Assembly (NCBI GenBank): GCA_963565915.1
Contig: OY751485.1
Coordinates: 3,162,001 to 3,226,000, forward strand
Direction: 5' to 3'
Length of the DNA stretch: 64,000 nucleotides
Source of the DNA: Entoloma clypeatum
Taxonomy: Eukaryota > Basidiomycota > Agaricomycetes > Agaricales > Entolomataceae
The position numbers were made by a program, and so were the translations under genes. Below are positions 37,971 to 51,309 of the stretch, piece after piece (the stretch's first letter is position 1; every line of letters starts with the position of its first letter). The notes under the pieces are model-generated. The model made no database searches and was not told the origin of the DNA. It was given only the letters and a program-made list of their open reading frames with translations.

Positions 37971-40398
37971 TCAAACAAGCATGCCGCTAAAAACATCGAT
38001 GTAGATCAGTGCTTGGGTACATAGGGTGGTGAATGACTCGTACACAATACCCGCGGTTTGAAGAGTGGAGATAAAGCCACAAATCATGGCGGAGACGGCA
38101 ATGCGGGCAATGACTCTGCCGCGGGAAGGCGCCAAAGCCCCAAGGACACCGATTTGAATGCCAAGAGAACCTAGATTGGCAAAACCACACAGACCGTACG
38201 AAGTGATTGTATAAGCCCGGGGAGAAAGGGGATTAGTCGAAGCCTGAATAGCCTGGAGGGAAAGATACGCCGAAAATTCGTTCGCCACAAGTTTGGTTGC
38301 GAAGAGTTGGGAGACACGAAGAATCTCTCCGCGAGGGACTCCCAAGAAGAATGTGACGGGATAGAAGACATAGCCAATGATGAGTTCGAGAGTCAGATGG
38401 TGAATCCCAAAGCCGCGTCCAACCCATGTGAGGAGACCATTAATGCTACAAATACATGAACTTCAGCTCCAGACATACTCCAGTATATACTCACGTTGCA
38501 ACGAGGGATAAGACCGTCAATACATTCGCCCTTGGTGTCATTGTGAATTAGACGATAATAAACGGAAAGCATCTATGCCGACTCACAAAATCTGGCCTGC
38601 GACGATCAGGCCGAAGGTAGCGCCTTGGCTGAATGCATGAAGCGCGTTTGCCTGGAAATACGCCATTTTGAGTTGTGTGCAAAGGTCAATATGATGAATA
38701 CAACTGACAGGTTTTGCCTTGTCCTCACCACGGTCAACAGTAACATGACCACGGGTCACTGGTTCCTCGGTTTCTGGGAGCCTTATCTTGCTGATGGCAA
38801 TGGACGCTGGGATACTCATGACCGAAGAAGTGACAAGATTTTGAGCAGGAACGCCGAGGTTGATGTATGCAGCAAGAACAGAACCAGCGATAGTAGAAAA
38901 CCCGGACGTCATGGTAACATCTGTTAGTGAGATTTTAGTCAGCAGCTGACAACTCGAATGCTGCTACTCACGCAATTCCGATTCTGTCATAACTAGCGGG
39001 GGGGATAAGCCACTGGTTAGTACGAAGAACATCCAAGGATTCTTACGGTCGACGTAAGGACGAACGAGACAAGCGGATTCTCCTGTTAAAGCCATTAATA
39101 GATGAAGATGGCGGGTGACATTCTGGAAGACCTTGTCCGATCCATGGGGAAGCGGCGGCAACAACGGCCTCGGCACCGGAAACGTTCATTAGCTTGAAAA
39201 AGAGCCAGGCGCTTGGTTGTCGTCAATACTCCTTCTTGTTCCACTTGAAAGTCCTGGAAACGTACAAGTGTTTGATGATCCATTGCATGACGCCGAGATA
39301 GTACATCATTTGAACGAACGCAATGAAGAAGACAATGGAACCGAGCTGTAGGTGATAGTTGTGTGAGGGAAACAGGTAAGAGCTCGTACATAGCCTACCG
39401 TGTTCACGAAGAACCAATGTTTTGTGATCGTTTCGGCGTCAAAAAAGAATCCAGCGCCTATAAGTGCTTGCGACAAGAAGTCACTAGCAAGAGTGGCAAT
39501 CCATTTGAAGATGGAGAATCCAGCGCCTGTTTTCAACACGAAGAGGGCAATCACTTGTTGCAAAAACAGGCCGACGATAACCGTTGGCCTGATGGAAAAG
39601 TTGAGCACGTCAAGAGACGAGATTGTGAAGCTGGACAAACCAAGGAATCTCCTTCCTGTTCCTGGACGTTAACCAGAAGCAAAATTGGAAGACAGCAAGT
39701 CCAAGCACTGATATCGCACGGTCGCCGTATTTCGTTCCCTGTAGGACGCAATTATCAATGCCGTTCTCCAGGACCATGTGGATTACGTACATCCTTCAAT
39801 GGGAATCCGAACGCAGAACCAAATACGATGGCCAAAAGGCATAGCCAGCCAATCGTTAATCGAACTGAATACGGCAATTTGTACCAAGGACGGGAAACCA
39901 AGGGCTCCCAAATGGCAGACACAGGGCGTGTTACCCAGGAATTAGGAATATACCGGAATGCAATGATCCTGATGAAAGCAAGGATGAGGACCCCGACATG
40001 CGTCTTCTGCAAGGAAAAAAATACCCAATGAAAGACCAAGCGAATAATGTCTGGACGATCCTATTAACACAATGTCAACTTTATCCGAAAAAAAAAAAAA
40101 AAATTCATATAACTTACCATCGGTGCCTTGTCGCCTTCAAAATCGTCGCGCTGATCCACCATCCCAGAATCACCGCAGCCAAGCCGAATAAAATGAAGGG
40201 GCGAGTCCTACGGTAGAGGTCGCTTTGTGGACTCTTTCCTGAATCACTTCCGACGTCGACCTCGGGATGGTGGGTATCACTTTTCTCCGCGACAAAGTTG
40301 GCGACCTTCGCGAGGGAGTCGGCGGAACGGCGTTTGATCTGTCCGCGCTCATCCTGAGGGGCGAGGGCACTCTTGGTTTCGTCTTGCACGAGCGACAT
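37971..40398 (-). CDS. Concentrative nucleoside transporter (SLC28/CNT family)
   Basis: From ATG 40398 to TGA 37971. A charged cytoplasmic N-terminus is followed by TM1 ([16 protein letters not shown]) and further segments with the family signatures [32 protein letters not shown] and the NEF motif [15 protein letters not shown]. The last helices hold [21 protein letters not shown] and [16 protein letters not shown]. These residues form the nucleoside and cation site in CNTs, so a proton- or sodium-coupled importer of nucleosides at the plasma membrane is likely. About ten introns; exon borders not all fixed. The next gene but several, a nucleoside hydrolase at 61921, is not linked. Confidence 0.88.
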
Positions 40399-40807
40399 CT
40401 CTAGAATGCAGAGGAGGGCTGAGCGACGGATCAAGAGCTCTGACGGGCCCTATAAATTCGACAGCAGTGATAAGGTGCCATGTGGTCCTTCCCCTTTTGC
40501 CCCAAAAAAACCCATCCATCTATCACACTCGGGCCTCGGCAAAATACCAGCGGACCAGTTGTCTTTGAATCTCTTCCAACAATATGTCAGTCCAGGGCCA
40601 GATAAGTACAGAGCTATCGCGACATACGTACATAAGTTATGTAGGAAAGCCAGAGCCGCATGGTCGCAGGGGCTCCACATGGATTTTAACATGTGAGAGG
40701 AACAAGCAAGATCTCAACAACAACCTGAGTACTTGGTCTGCATGCAGGTCCAGACAGGAATTCAGTCATGATCATGGCGTGCATATGTAATGGGTCCCAA
40801 CTCAGTC
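40399..40807. promoter_or_regulatory. Divergent promoter region, transporter and thioesterase
   Basis: 409 bp between facing-away ATGs. A poly-A-like run lies near 40505. Near 40770-40815 a short near-repeat occurs, catgatcatggcg... and catgattcc, just before the thioesterase ATG. No defined element. Confidence 0.45.
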
Positions 40808-41982
40808 ATGATTCCGACCCTCATATGTATCGTCAACTCAATCTTTATCTTTTCTTCCCTCTGGGAAAGCGTCGATGCTATTCCAACCAAGACCGTCAGA
40901 CCGCTTGTTATATGGCATGGGCTCGGTGAGTTCTCCTCCACATCATGAGTCAGACTGGTTGCACAGATTTCACTTTTCAGGAGACACCTATGCCTCACCG
41001 GGGATCGTCGAATTTGCCTCTCTTATAAGAGACATACATCCGGCAATTTTTATCCATTCCGTTTATATTGAAGATGATCCGGAAAGGGACAGACGAGCTG
41101 GTTTCGTTCGTAGTTCATGGCGTCCAGCGATGCCAGATGCCTAATCGGAATATAAACAGTATGGCAATGTCAATAGACAGCTAGAGCTGATCGCCAACCA
41201 GCTCTCTTCCATTCCTGAGCTCATTGACGGTTTTGACGCAATAGGCTTGTCCCAAGGCTAGTCCTCGATGCTTCTCACCTCTTGCCAACTCCTTATATCA
41301 GCTGTCCTGTAGGTGGTCAGTTCCTCCGCGCCTATGTAGAACGATATAACCTGCCTCCAATCAACAACCTTATCACCTTCGGTTCTCAGCATATGGGTAT
41401 CTCAGATATTCCCTCCTGTCGATCATTCGACTTTCTCTGCCAGGTGGCACGTCGCGCCGCCAAAGGCGCTGTCTACAGTGACTGGGCTCAGAACAATCTT
41501 GTTCAGGTAAGTTTGCTGGTGTTGTCTCGACCTTTAATTATCCAACAAGCTCTGGAAAGGCGCAGTATTTCCGAGACCCGAGGAACATGGAAGCATACCT
41601 CGGAGCTAACCATTTTCTAGCCTCAATCAACAATGAAGCTTCTGGAGACAGAAATCAAACCTATGCACATAACCTCGCATCCTTGAATCACCTCGTTCTT
41701 GTCCTTTTCACGGAGGATAAAACTGTCATGCCCAAGGAAAGCTCTTGGTTCGGGTCAGAGGCTGGCACACCAGAAGATATCTCCACACAAAGAACTTTGT
41801 CGGCCGTTGAGCACACTATAATTCCTATGCATCTTCAACCTCTCTACAAAGAAGATTGGATTGGACTGCGCAAGTTGGACGAGAAGGGTGGCGTCATTTT
41901 CGACTCATGCGCAGGTGAGCATATGCAGCTGGGCGAATGTTGGGAAAGGCTGGCTCGTAGCTATGTAGGAGGGGTGTGCTAG
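40808..41982 (+). CDS. ppt1: Palmitoyl-protein thioesterase
   Basis: Begins with a signal peptide (MIPTLICIVNSIFIFSSLWES), then PLVIWHGLGDTYASPG, with exon 2 after a GTGAGT intron. The catalytic Ser sits in GLSQGGQFLRAYVERY, across an intron whose donor is GC (41257, GCTAGT). Other family motifs are NNLITFGSQHMGISDIP and HFLASINNEA, and the end LGECWERLARSYV. The catalytic Asp and His are likely in the later DKTVMPKESSWFG and GEHMQLG blocks. Lysosomal/vacuolar enzyme that removes palmitate from proteins in degradation. About 300 residues, normal for the family. Confidence 0.87.
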
Positions 41983-42066
41983 TCGTGTATATACATAGCT
42001 TAATGTAAGTTATTGCGACCAGTCACGTGTTATGCGTTGGTGAATTTCGCCCCACGACGCGACGGG

Positions 42067-45000
42067 ATGGATGGTTCTTCGGCCGTGGTGCTACCTATTC
42101 CCCGCCTCAGACTCACCCGCCACGGCACTCTCCACGAGTCTCCTGGTGCGGCACCTTCTCGAGGATGCTGCCAGGATACCCTCCGTGACGCTGGTGATTA
42201 CCCTTCCGAAGACGTTCAAGAGCCCAGTGATGAGGATCAACCCACCCCGAGAATGAGACCGGCCGTGACCCTCCTTGACTCTGCGGAAACGCCGGCTGCT
42301 CGGTTACGCGCCGTTCTATCTCGAATTCCTGCTCCATCCAAAAAAACCGCCGTGCCACATTCTTCGGACAATGAGTCGGATTTTGACCCGCCCAATGGGA
42401 AGTCGACAACCGTTCCTAGCTTTGCGCAGAAAAGCCTGAAGGAAATATTCTCTCATGCCTTGCGCGATCCGGGGAACACGCCAAAGAAGGTCAAAGTTCA
42501 AAAACGGAGGAACAGCATCGACATGAGCGAGGTCGACGCCAGTCCTAGGGTCCAGCGGGAACGGGACATGCACAAGAGAAACCGCAAAAGCTTGAGTGAC
42601 GAGGAAATTGAGCATTTCAGTATGTACCGCAAAGTTTCTTCCTCTCACTAGTTCTAACCGAATCCGCAGGTCCATCCCAGTTCTCTGAGACATCAATCAA
42701 AGCGTCTCCAGCCTCTACATTCGACCTTCTGCGTGAACGGCTCACGAACTCTCATACTCAGATTAAAGATATACATCTGTCTGATACACTATATAAACGT
42801 CTGTGTCTTTCTCGTGCCTATTGCCTCATCTTCCTGACTTCCCGTTAGACGGTGAAAGTGACAGCGATAACCCTCCAGTTTTTCCCCCTCTGGATGCCTC
42901 CAACTCTACACCCCCTGTAGCTACCAGTACCCCTCAACAGTCCTTACGTATATCTGTGGATTCCCAGTTTCCATTTCGATCAAGTACGTCCGCATTGGAT
43001 CACCCACGCAGTCGGTTTACTCATCAAATTCGAACAAGATCTTATGGAGCAAGATTCCGAAATGCAGCGTGTAATCGAAGGCCTGGACAGTTACGAAGCC
43101 CAAGACCTCAGTCACCTTTCAGGTACGATTTACGACGACACTCTTGAATTGAGACTGATATTCGTTGTCGCCCAGTTTCATCTCCTTCATCTCGTACGGA
43201 AACGCAGAATCAGGCAACAATCCATACGAAGCCTTCGCAACGCTCCCAACCGTCGTTGTCCTTGTCCTATGACAGGTCACATTCATCTTCCAAGACCCAT
43301 GTATCCGCCTTGAGTCGGAGAGGACACGAAGATCTCCGTTCATGTAAGTTTTTCCAACATATATATTTATAAATCATGAATATTTTCAGCCTCCCGTTTG
43401 AGCTCTCACACGAGCGGTGATGAACACTTGAACGCTCATGTTGACACGCATGAACGTGAGCGGAACTGGAACAAACCCAAAACAGCAATCCAATCTCACA
43501 CACCTGACCATTCCACGCACAGCTGGGGCTCACACAGTGGGTTCCCAGGCGTTGGAGTCAGCAGAGGCACCCATCCACGCAAAGGGAGCAGCAGTACACT
43601 TCAGAATCATGCTGATTCCCAGAAACGAGATTCATCAGGTGTACGGACTTCCTCTAGTATCCACCCGGGCCCACAAGTATCTCCTCGGGTTAATCTCACG
43701 ACTCCAAACGTCTCAGAACGGCCTCGAACACAGAGTTTGGTTGATCCCACCAAATTGGATTCATCGATTGGCCTTCGCCCTCGCACTTTGTCATTTACGG
43801 ACTCTTCTCGAGCCAACTCCCCAGCTGGGTCAGTAAATTCCAGCCATGGCGGCAAAGACAGCTCAGAGGACGAAATGATACATGAGCGAGAACGTAACTG
43901 GAATGCTCCTAGACCGAAGTGGACTCATCATGACCCCAGTCGACATGATGCCTCTTCGGGAGACGTGAACGCAACTGCGACGAAGAAGACACAGGCACAG
44001 ATCCATGACGAACATGCTTCACCAAGAGCCTCACTCACTCTCAGTTATTTTCAAGCTGAGCACAGATCGCCCGACTTTTTACATGCACCGTCATCTGCAC
44101 CTCAGGGCAAACCAAACGCAATCGGCCCCCATGAGCGTTCTCGCCTATCTCATCTCCGAGATGAGGCACAGCTCCGAGCACTTACATTCCCTCCACGTCC
44201 AGAATCGCCGCTTCCTAGTCGCTATTTAGCCAAAGGAAAGGGGACCGAGCAGGAAAATCGCCCTCCTCCAAGCACTGACTCCACAGCATTAACATTTCCC
44301 TTGCAGAAAGGTCCTTCGTCCTCCAACATCCAGCCGACCCTCGACGAGATATCACACCACAACCCAAGCAGGGACCCTTTGTTGCGAGTGCCTAGTATTC
44401 TTCCTGAGGACAACAACGGCACGGGTAGGGCTAGTTTCTACCAACAAGTGTCCTCGATCTCTTCTACTTCGGAGCAAAAGGACGAGCATCTAGAAGACAT
44501 GACACCTACAATCCGGACGATTCCCCCGCCTCCTTCTCCTCCCGAAACACCTCGACGCATTCCACCCAACCAGCCGTCTCCCCAGCACGAAGGACCTACG
44601 AATTCTCCTTTAAAAATACTCAATTCTACAGATGCTGAGCCGATCCAAAGCGGCAGTCCTCGCTTTTCTCCCCCAATCTCTTCGCATCGTATAGAACCGC
44701 CGTCTGATTCATTCATCTCTACACCTCCCCGACGTCTCTCCTTCTCTTCCTCCCGCATTGGTTTTGACATTCCCTCCACTCCCAAGGACGTGCCTCCTCT
44801 TCCTGGACCACCAACATCATCTTCCGACAGCGACCTTGAAATGCGAGAACCCGAGCGCCGGTCAGACTCTGTCCGGGGCCGCCCTGATCTAACGGTAATG
44901 AAAACTCCAAAACCCCCTGGTGCATGGGCTTTTACTCCTGCTCCAAGCCGGGACATTCCGGGGCCATCTTCGGGAACAAAGACAGACGAAGAGCAAGATA

Positions 45001-46395
45001 TTAATGAGCATGTCGAAGCGGGACTACGTCATGCTCACATGGATCAAACCTCTACGAAGACTCCAAAACCACCTGGAGCATGGGCAGTCACGCCTACGCT
45101 GGGCTATCGCGGACTACCTGTCGATGAACCTAGTATCATTGCCACTACTCCTAGAGAGTCGTTACTAGGAGGCTCTGCGCTACTTGGGCAAACTCCAAAA
45201 CTGCCTGGCGCATGGATGGCAACCCCTGCAGTGAGGAAGAGCATAATGAAGGTTCGATTTGAGACGCAGGTTGGTGCCGAAGGTACATCCAATGACACAT
45301 CGAAGGCGTCAGCTCAAGATATGTCGGTCGAAGTGGATTTTTCCGCTTTCGTAAGTCCAAAGGATGGGGAAGATTCACAAAAAGCTCCTGCAGAACCACC
45401 GACGCCGGAACCACCTGCTGCCGTTTTGCGAACCCCTTCTCGCAAATCTGGAATACGTATTCTCGATGCTTTCGGTGCTGAGATATCCCAGGACGACAAG
45501 AAAGTATCGAAGATTGCCCCCACACCCAAGGGCAAGAGTGCCATCCGTGTAGTTGATGCTATGGGCCGGTCCATGGATAGTAGTGAGCAGCTACCGGCAG
45601 GACCTAGTCATATCAAGGACGAGAGCTTCGTCTCACTCAAGCATAACGAGGCTTTACTACGCGTGCGTCAAGGGCTGTCTGAATTGGCCGAGGACTTGGA
45701 AGATATGGACAGGTAATTGATTCTCTTTCTCCGCCATGTGAAATGACGAACTAGTCTTCCAGAAATGATGATACCGAAGCTGAGCATTCACGCATGCGCG
45801 AGCTCAATGCTACATCCCAGGCTGCGCGGGAGTCCAGGGAGCAGCTGTCGCGTACATTCTTTCATCACAAGATTGCCTCTTTTCCAGTGGGCCCAGAGCC
45901 CAATAACACGTCGGTGAGCTTGGTGACCCATCCTGGCGATTCCGTTCCCTGAGTTTTCCCAGGTTATATTCGATCGTAGCTTCTCCTTTCGGATGCTTTT
46001 AGGCGCTGTCTTTCTCCAGCTTGTCATCATATTGATTTTGTATCGGTAATACTCGAGTTCACTTTTTCATTACTATAGGCTGACCACTCTTCTATATATA
46101 TAGTGTTTCCATCAAAAAGGCGCGAGACCTTTTTCTCGCCACATATTTCGATCCATTCTACCCAGATCTTCATTTGTATACCTCCCGACCTGGCACCCTA
46201 TACCATTCCATGTTTTCTGCATCTACGACACCTTGGTTGTCAGTCTCTGATACTCAACATTACCACGGCTGGAGAGCTTTCGCAGCCCAAATATGGGATA
46301 ATCTATTGATGACCGTTGGCGAATGCCAACACTTCATCTGGGAACGTTTTGGAAACGATGGGAATCCACAGAACGTTCCATGGCCTCCGACCTAA
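42067..46395 (+). CDS. Large disordered protein with TPKPPGAW repeats and C-terminal membrane anchor
   Basis: ATG 42067. Exons run through a Ser/Pro/Arg-rich N-terminus, a short coiled coil (KFEQDLMEQDSEMQRVIEGLD), then a 772-codon exon (to about 45714) with little structure but three repeats: MKTPKPPGAWAFTPAP, TKTPKPPGAWAVTPT and QTPKLPGAWMATPA. Two related RILDAFG/RVVDAMG motifs follow. Later exons give a helical segment (ARESREQLSRTFFHHKIA), one TM helix (FRMLLGAVFLQLVIILILYR) and an approximately 95-residue tail ending NVPWPPT. A nuclear-envelope or spindle-pole role is a guess: TM near the C-terminus and a Pro-Pro-Thr end recall KASH proteins, but the tail is long. Function unknown. Confidence 0.6.
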
Positions 46396-46480
46396 TATAT
46401 AAACTATCAATATTCCTATGTTGTATGAATCTATATGCGGAATACCATTTGCATGCGGGACTGTATCACTCAGTGTGACC

Positions 46481-48869
46481 ATGTCAAACCCTCCCACAGA
46501 AACCACCCTGTTCTCAACAACCCAAAGCTTTCAAAAACGCGGTCTACTGCCTCCTGATGTCATCCATCCATTCGCCTCTTCTGCAGAGGAATCCTGCGCG
46601 ACGTTGCACGATCTGATCAACACGACTGATGTACTGGCCAACTCTCTTAATGCATACTCCTCGATCTCATTCTCGAATCCGAAACTGGTCTCTTTACTCC
46701 GTCAACATTCTTCCATAGCCTACACTTTCTATCAGGTCGGATTGATTTGCTCGTCGTGGTTCCGATGCTCACAGGAAGAACCCTTAGTCGGACCGAAACA
46801 CGCGTCAAATTGTTGACGCCTTGCGGAAACAACCTAGATTAAGCTACGGAGAAGATATTCCTCTGGATCCAATGGCCATTGTAGAATGGTGTGTATCTTG
46901 TCTAGAAACCTGGGGCACATCTGTAGGAATGGAGACATTCAAAGATGATGGGCGAGGGGGTGGCATAAGTTTAGTGTTCGGCGGCAAGGTCCTTGTCATC
47001 GATATCGACTTTGCTGTGGACAGGACAGAACCTTCCCAACCAAAAATTAGCGTTTCGAATGTCAAGACCTCGTATGCTATGACAGTCTCGGGCGGCACAC
47101 CTTCTAATGGCGGTTCTATCGCTCTGGATACCTTCTTACGAGACACCGTCGAACGGTTCTGTAGCGAGGTACAGCAGCCTGCAGAAGTGCGAAATCTTCA
47201 AGAGACGGCGAGGCTCGGAGTGACCATCTCGGAGCAGCTCCAGTATCTTGTCATGCTTGATAAGCTCGCTGCCAGGAAAGAGGGTGGTGGGCTAAAGTGG
47301 TTTGGAGGCGTGGATGAGCTCTGCCCACTCTTAGAAAACTTTACAAAGAGGGAAGCGGAGGGCATGGCGTCGTGCGTTGTGTTTATGGCTGGCCTTTATG
47401 GATTACTTGCCTTAACGTCTTCTCATGCAGATCACCGTCTGATCCCCGTATCCCTTTGGATATATTCCTCCTGCGTTCACACACAATACCTGTTCCTTAC
47501 CTGCTCTCGCCATCAGTCTCTTTCCTTGTTCACATTTCTCCGCTATCTTACCTCACACTCCTTAGTGCAAATCCGACGTTGAAACCCCCTCAGAACGAAA
47601 GCCAGACTGCCAAGCTAGACATCTCAACATCTTTGCTTCGCCAGTATCTTCGCTCTCAACCCAAAGGTGTGGCACTCGCGACTCTTTCGTTGTCCACAGT
47701 ATCTGCGGCGCATATTTTCCCCGTGTCAATGTCCATGCCAAACTTCACATCACGGCCTACATTCTCTCTCGTCCCACAAGGTTCGGAGCCGGAATATGTA
47801 TTTCCCCAGGTCGCAGATCTAACTTCCGCGATGGCATCTTATGAATCGGATGGAAATGGAGCTCAATATACCTGGTATCTTGACTTCACAAATGGTGGAA
47901 GAAATCCTGGCGTCGTGCTAAGTCAATCGAGAATGAGAGACATCGAGCTCATCGTCAACCCCCTTGTTGGCATCGATACGTTCAACTCTGTGGAGATGCT
48001 GTCGTTTGGGACTGAGAGCTGGGTGAACCTTTTGGTATGTGTCCTCTTCTAGATGAGATATGTTGGACAACTGATTATGTCCCGGCCGAAGCTCAATCCC
48101 GAAGGCAACGTGTCTCGCGAGAGATATACGACATTATATGTCAACCTATCTCCTCTGCGTTCTGCTATTCTCTTGACATAATATTCGCAGGTCTCCCCCA
48201 AGTCCATTCACCCCCCTCTACACTTGCGTCTGTCCGTTCCAGAAGAGCCTGGGTTCCGACTTGAGAGAGTCCCTGTTCACAACATGAAAGAGGTGTGGGG
48301 TACTCTGGAGGTATGTCATGGTACTGAACGAAAATCAGTCAAAGCAAATGCTTCTAGGTCGTCCGAGAGCAGTGTTGGTTGAATGAGATCCTCGCTACCT
48401 GCGAATGGAAGGCAGAAGGAGAAAGTAATTCGAGCGACATGCTAGAAGGAAAGGAAGCGACAGAGGAAGAGCTGGAAGCTGTTCTAGCTGGTCGGTATCT
48501 TTTCCTCGCTGATCAAAAAATTCCTTGCCCTGATGATTCCTAGGTAACATAACTCCAATTAAAATACCCGTCAATGTCTTCCTGCCTTCGTCCCTGGCTG
48601 CATTCTCGGATCTCGACGCAATGTCTATCACACAAATGAACCATCGTGGACCAAGGATTGTGATGACCTCTCCTGAACGACCACCGATATCTGGCTTGGT
48701 GGAAATCACAGTGTCATACGACGAAACACGGCCTCGAGGAGTTTCTGTCAATGTGGCTGGTGCGATGGGTGCTGATATCAAGCCTGAAATGCTGGAAGAG
48801 ATCTCTCGACGTGGAGGAACATTAGGTTTATCAGGGCGCGTTTGGGCAAAAGCTCATGGCACCTTGTAG
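46481..48869 (+). CDS. med1: Mediator complex subunit 1
   Basis: ATG 46481 (MSNPPTETTLFSTTQSFQ) to TAG 48867. Motifs fit MED1: an N-terminal helical part, then DPMAIVEWCVSCLETWGTS, a beta-rich core (ISLVFGGKVLVIDIDF, KISVSNVKTSYAMTVSG), LQYLVMLDKLAARKEGGGLKW, FTKREAEG, and PYLLSPSVSFLVHISPLSYL. The final exons carry FPLSMNQ-like IPVNVFLPSSLAAFSDLDAMS and a small sandwich domain. The subunit lies in the middle module and contacts activators. Introns around 46740, 47370 and 48030 are likely. It is convergent with RPL12 (220 bp between stops). Resemblance is moderate in places. Confidence 0.75.
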
Positions 48870-49089
48870 TCTGGGGAAAGTTTCAAGTTATCATAGATTG
48901 TCGCGACACGTCTAATCTTACAGAATGATAAAGCAATGACAATGCTGCAGTCTTGGTCGACCTTGAACTGTCCAAGACCACCCATACCTTGACAGCCGAT
49001 ACCTCCGACTTTTCCTTACCGTCTTTCCGGGCACAGTACAGTAGAATTCGAAATGGTGATAGACCAATGATACGAAGAAACGAAGATGT

Positions 49090-49748
49090 CTACTCATCAG
49101 GAATTTCGACTTCACCAGAGTTGATTCCGTCAATGACGTCGTGTGGCGGCTGGCCGTCAACCGTGCACCCAATGCTCTGGGCGGTGCCCAAAATTTCTTT
49201 CACACACCCCGACAACTCCTTTGCTAGCGATTTTGTCTTCATTGTCCGCGCAATGTCAACGATCTCATCCAAAGTCACATTCCCGTTGTGTTTTATGTTC
49301 TTCTCTTTTTTGCGATCACGCGGGGGCTCTGAAATATGATGTAAGAATAGAACGGACTTCGTCCAGACGACGGACCTTTGAGTGCGCGGATAACCAGTGA
49401 TGAAGCGGAGGGGACGACGGAGACGGCGGCTTGTCGGTTTTGGATGGTGAGTTGGACAGTTACGCGTAGTCCTTTCCAGGCTGATGTCGCTTTAGCAATA
49501 TCCTCTCCCACCTTCTTGGGCGACTACATAGAGACTAAGCAATACGGAGAGGTAGGGACCGTCGGCTAGCCGTTGAACGCACCAGACCAAGAGGACCGAT
49601 TTTGGGTGCGAGTGCAGATGAAGCTCCAACTTCACCACCTGTCGCGCGCAGGTAGATGATTTTGATCTCATTCGGGTCCTGATAGGACAGTGTCAGCATG
49701 AAGGTGCAGAGTGGAGGAGAGGGCTGTACTTACGAGTTTCGGGGCCAT
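49090..49748 (-). CDS. rpl12: 60S ribosomal protein L12
   Basis: Exon 1 (49734-49748, five codons MAPKL) is followed by exon 2 ([30 protein letters not shown]), exon 3 ([23 protein letters not shown]...VIRALK) and exon 4 ([20 protein letters not shown]...SGEVEIPDE). The 165-residue order and sequence are those of eukaryotic uL11. It sits at the GTPase centre of the large subunit. Four exons with the first very short is typical of fungal ribosomal genes. It shares a 184-bp divergent promoter region with the cyclin gene. Confidence 0.97.
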
Positions 49749-49932
49749 GGCTGTGGTGAATGGGTGGAGTGATCTGTGGACGACTTGGAAGAACCAAGAA
49801 AATAGAGTTCAAACCCCGACAGCGAACTGTATAGCCATTAGACTCCTACGCTTTAGGTCTTAGAGTTAAGTTAATCGCGTTCATCCAAGGCAGCAAGTGT
49901 CCCCGACCACGGCAGGATCGTGCAATGGATCC

Positions 49933-50959
49933 ATGGAATCCTCGACGACAGAGAAGGTCGAATTACCGACCAATCTCGAGGATGCCCCCATCGATATCCT
50001 CGTTCATCTCATAGGTACGGGCCCTCCCTCATCTCTAGTCGTTCGGTTGGTCTTATTGCCATCGACCCAGCCGATATGCTGAACCGTTTAATAGCCCACA
50101 ACGACCAGATACCCCTCCTCCCGTGCACACTCGTTTCCTTTTTTTCCACCTTTCTCCGCCTTTTCTGACACAAATATCCAGAGAGAGCCTCACCCGCTTT
50201 CATTCGAGATCGCCACCTGGCATCTCTGTTCTCGATTATTTGAAACGCATTGTCAAGTTCACAAACGTCGAGGTCGGTAAATCGAGAGCATTTGTGCCCT
50301 TGCGCGTTGAACCCTGTTTCATACATACAGAAGTCCTGTCTTCTGATCACCCTCCACTACATCGATCAGATCTGCGCTCGCATGCCACTGTTCACCCTCT
50401 CCTCCCTCACCTGTCACCGCTTCGTCATCGCATCTATAACCGCATCTAGCAAAGGACTATGTGATGCTTTCTGCACCAACAGTCTTTACGCCAAGGTGGG
50501 CGGAATATCCGTCACAGAACTCAATGTCCTCGAACGAGAATTTCTTGCAGGAATAGATTGGCGGCTGACGGTTAGCAGCACAGTCGCATGGACCACTATG
50601 ATTTTCATGATTCAAACCACTCCTCCTGCCAGTGTACCCGGGAACTCCTGCAGGAGTATTATGTTAACCTTGTTCGGACCAACACCACTGGTCGGTTTTC
50701 TATTGTCGGGTCAGACGAGTCCCCGACGAGCAGCATATCAGACGGCGATATACAAATGGCATCACGGCCTCCATCTCCTTCGGACGTTGCATCTCACGTG
50801 CGTCATCTCCCTCGACAATCAGTTTTGGAAACATCAGGAGATTCTGCCGCTATCACCCAAGACGTTTTTCCTCGGAGGCCGACAGTCGAACAAAACATGG
50901 CATTCGCGGCTCTTCGGGAATCTCAAGATCCTAGTACAGACAGAGGGAAACGAGTGTAA
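49933..50959 (+). CDS. Pho80-like cyclin (Pho85 partner)
   Basis: ATG 49933 (MESSTTEKVELPTNLEDAPIDI), then the cyclin box: the family block LHYIDQICARMPLFTLSSLTCHRFVIAS, SSKGLCDAFCTNSLYAKVGG and VTELNVLEREFLAGIDWRLT. After a GTTAGC-CAG intron it continues CTRELLQEYYVNLVR. The C-terminal tail is Ser/Pro-rich. Such cyclins bind the Pho85 kinase and control phosphate response and growth. The first intron and exon around 50014-50185 were not fully resolved. Confidence 0.85.
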
Positions 50960-51309
50960 CGGCATTGATAATTCAATCTAATACAAAATTAAATATTGCG
51001 ATTTATTTGTAGAAAGTTATGAAACGGGAAACAAGTGGGTTGTTGCAATGATTGAGACGGGTTTTTCTTGAATGATCTGTGAGCGAGCGACGGATGAACA
51101 CGAGGTTTTAGTACATATAGTCCAAGGGGATATCACTTGTGTGAGGTTTGATCCACAAACATCAACGAATAAGGATGATCATCGTTTGCAAGAAGAACCG
51201 ACGGCGCACCGCAATGTAAAGCTACTGTAACCAAACACAAAGCGATAGTGGGGGGATGCCAGCTTTGCTTCAAGCTTACAATGAACAGGAATACAATGAT
51301 CTTCATCCT
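50960..51309. other. Convergent 3' region between cyclin and kinase
   Basis: 350 bp between stop codons. No gene seen. Confidence 0.6.
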
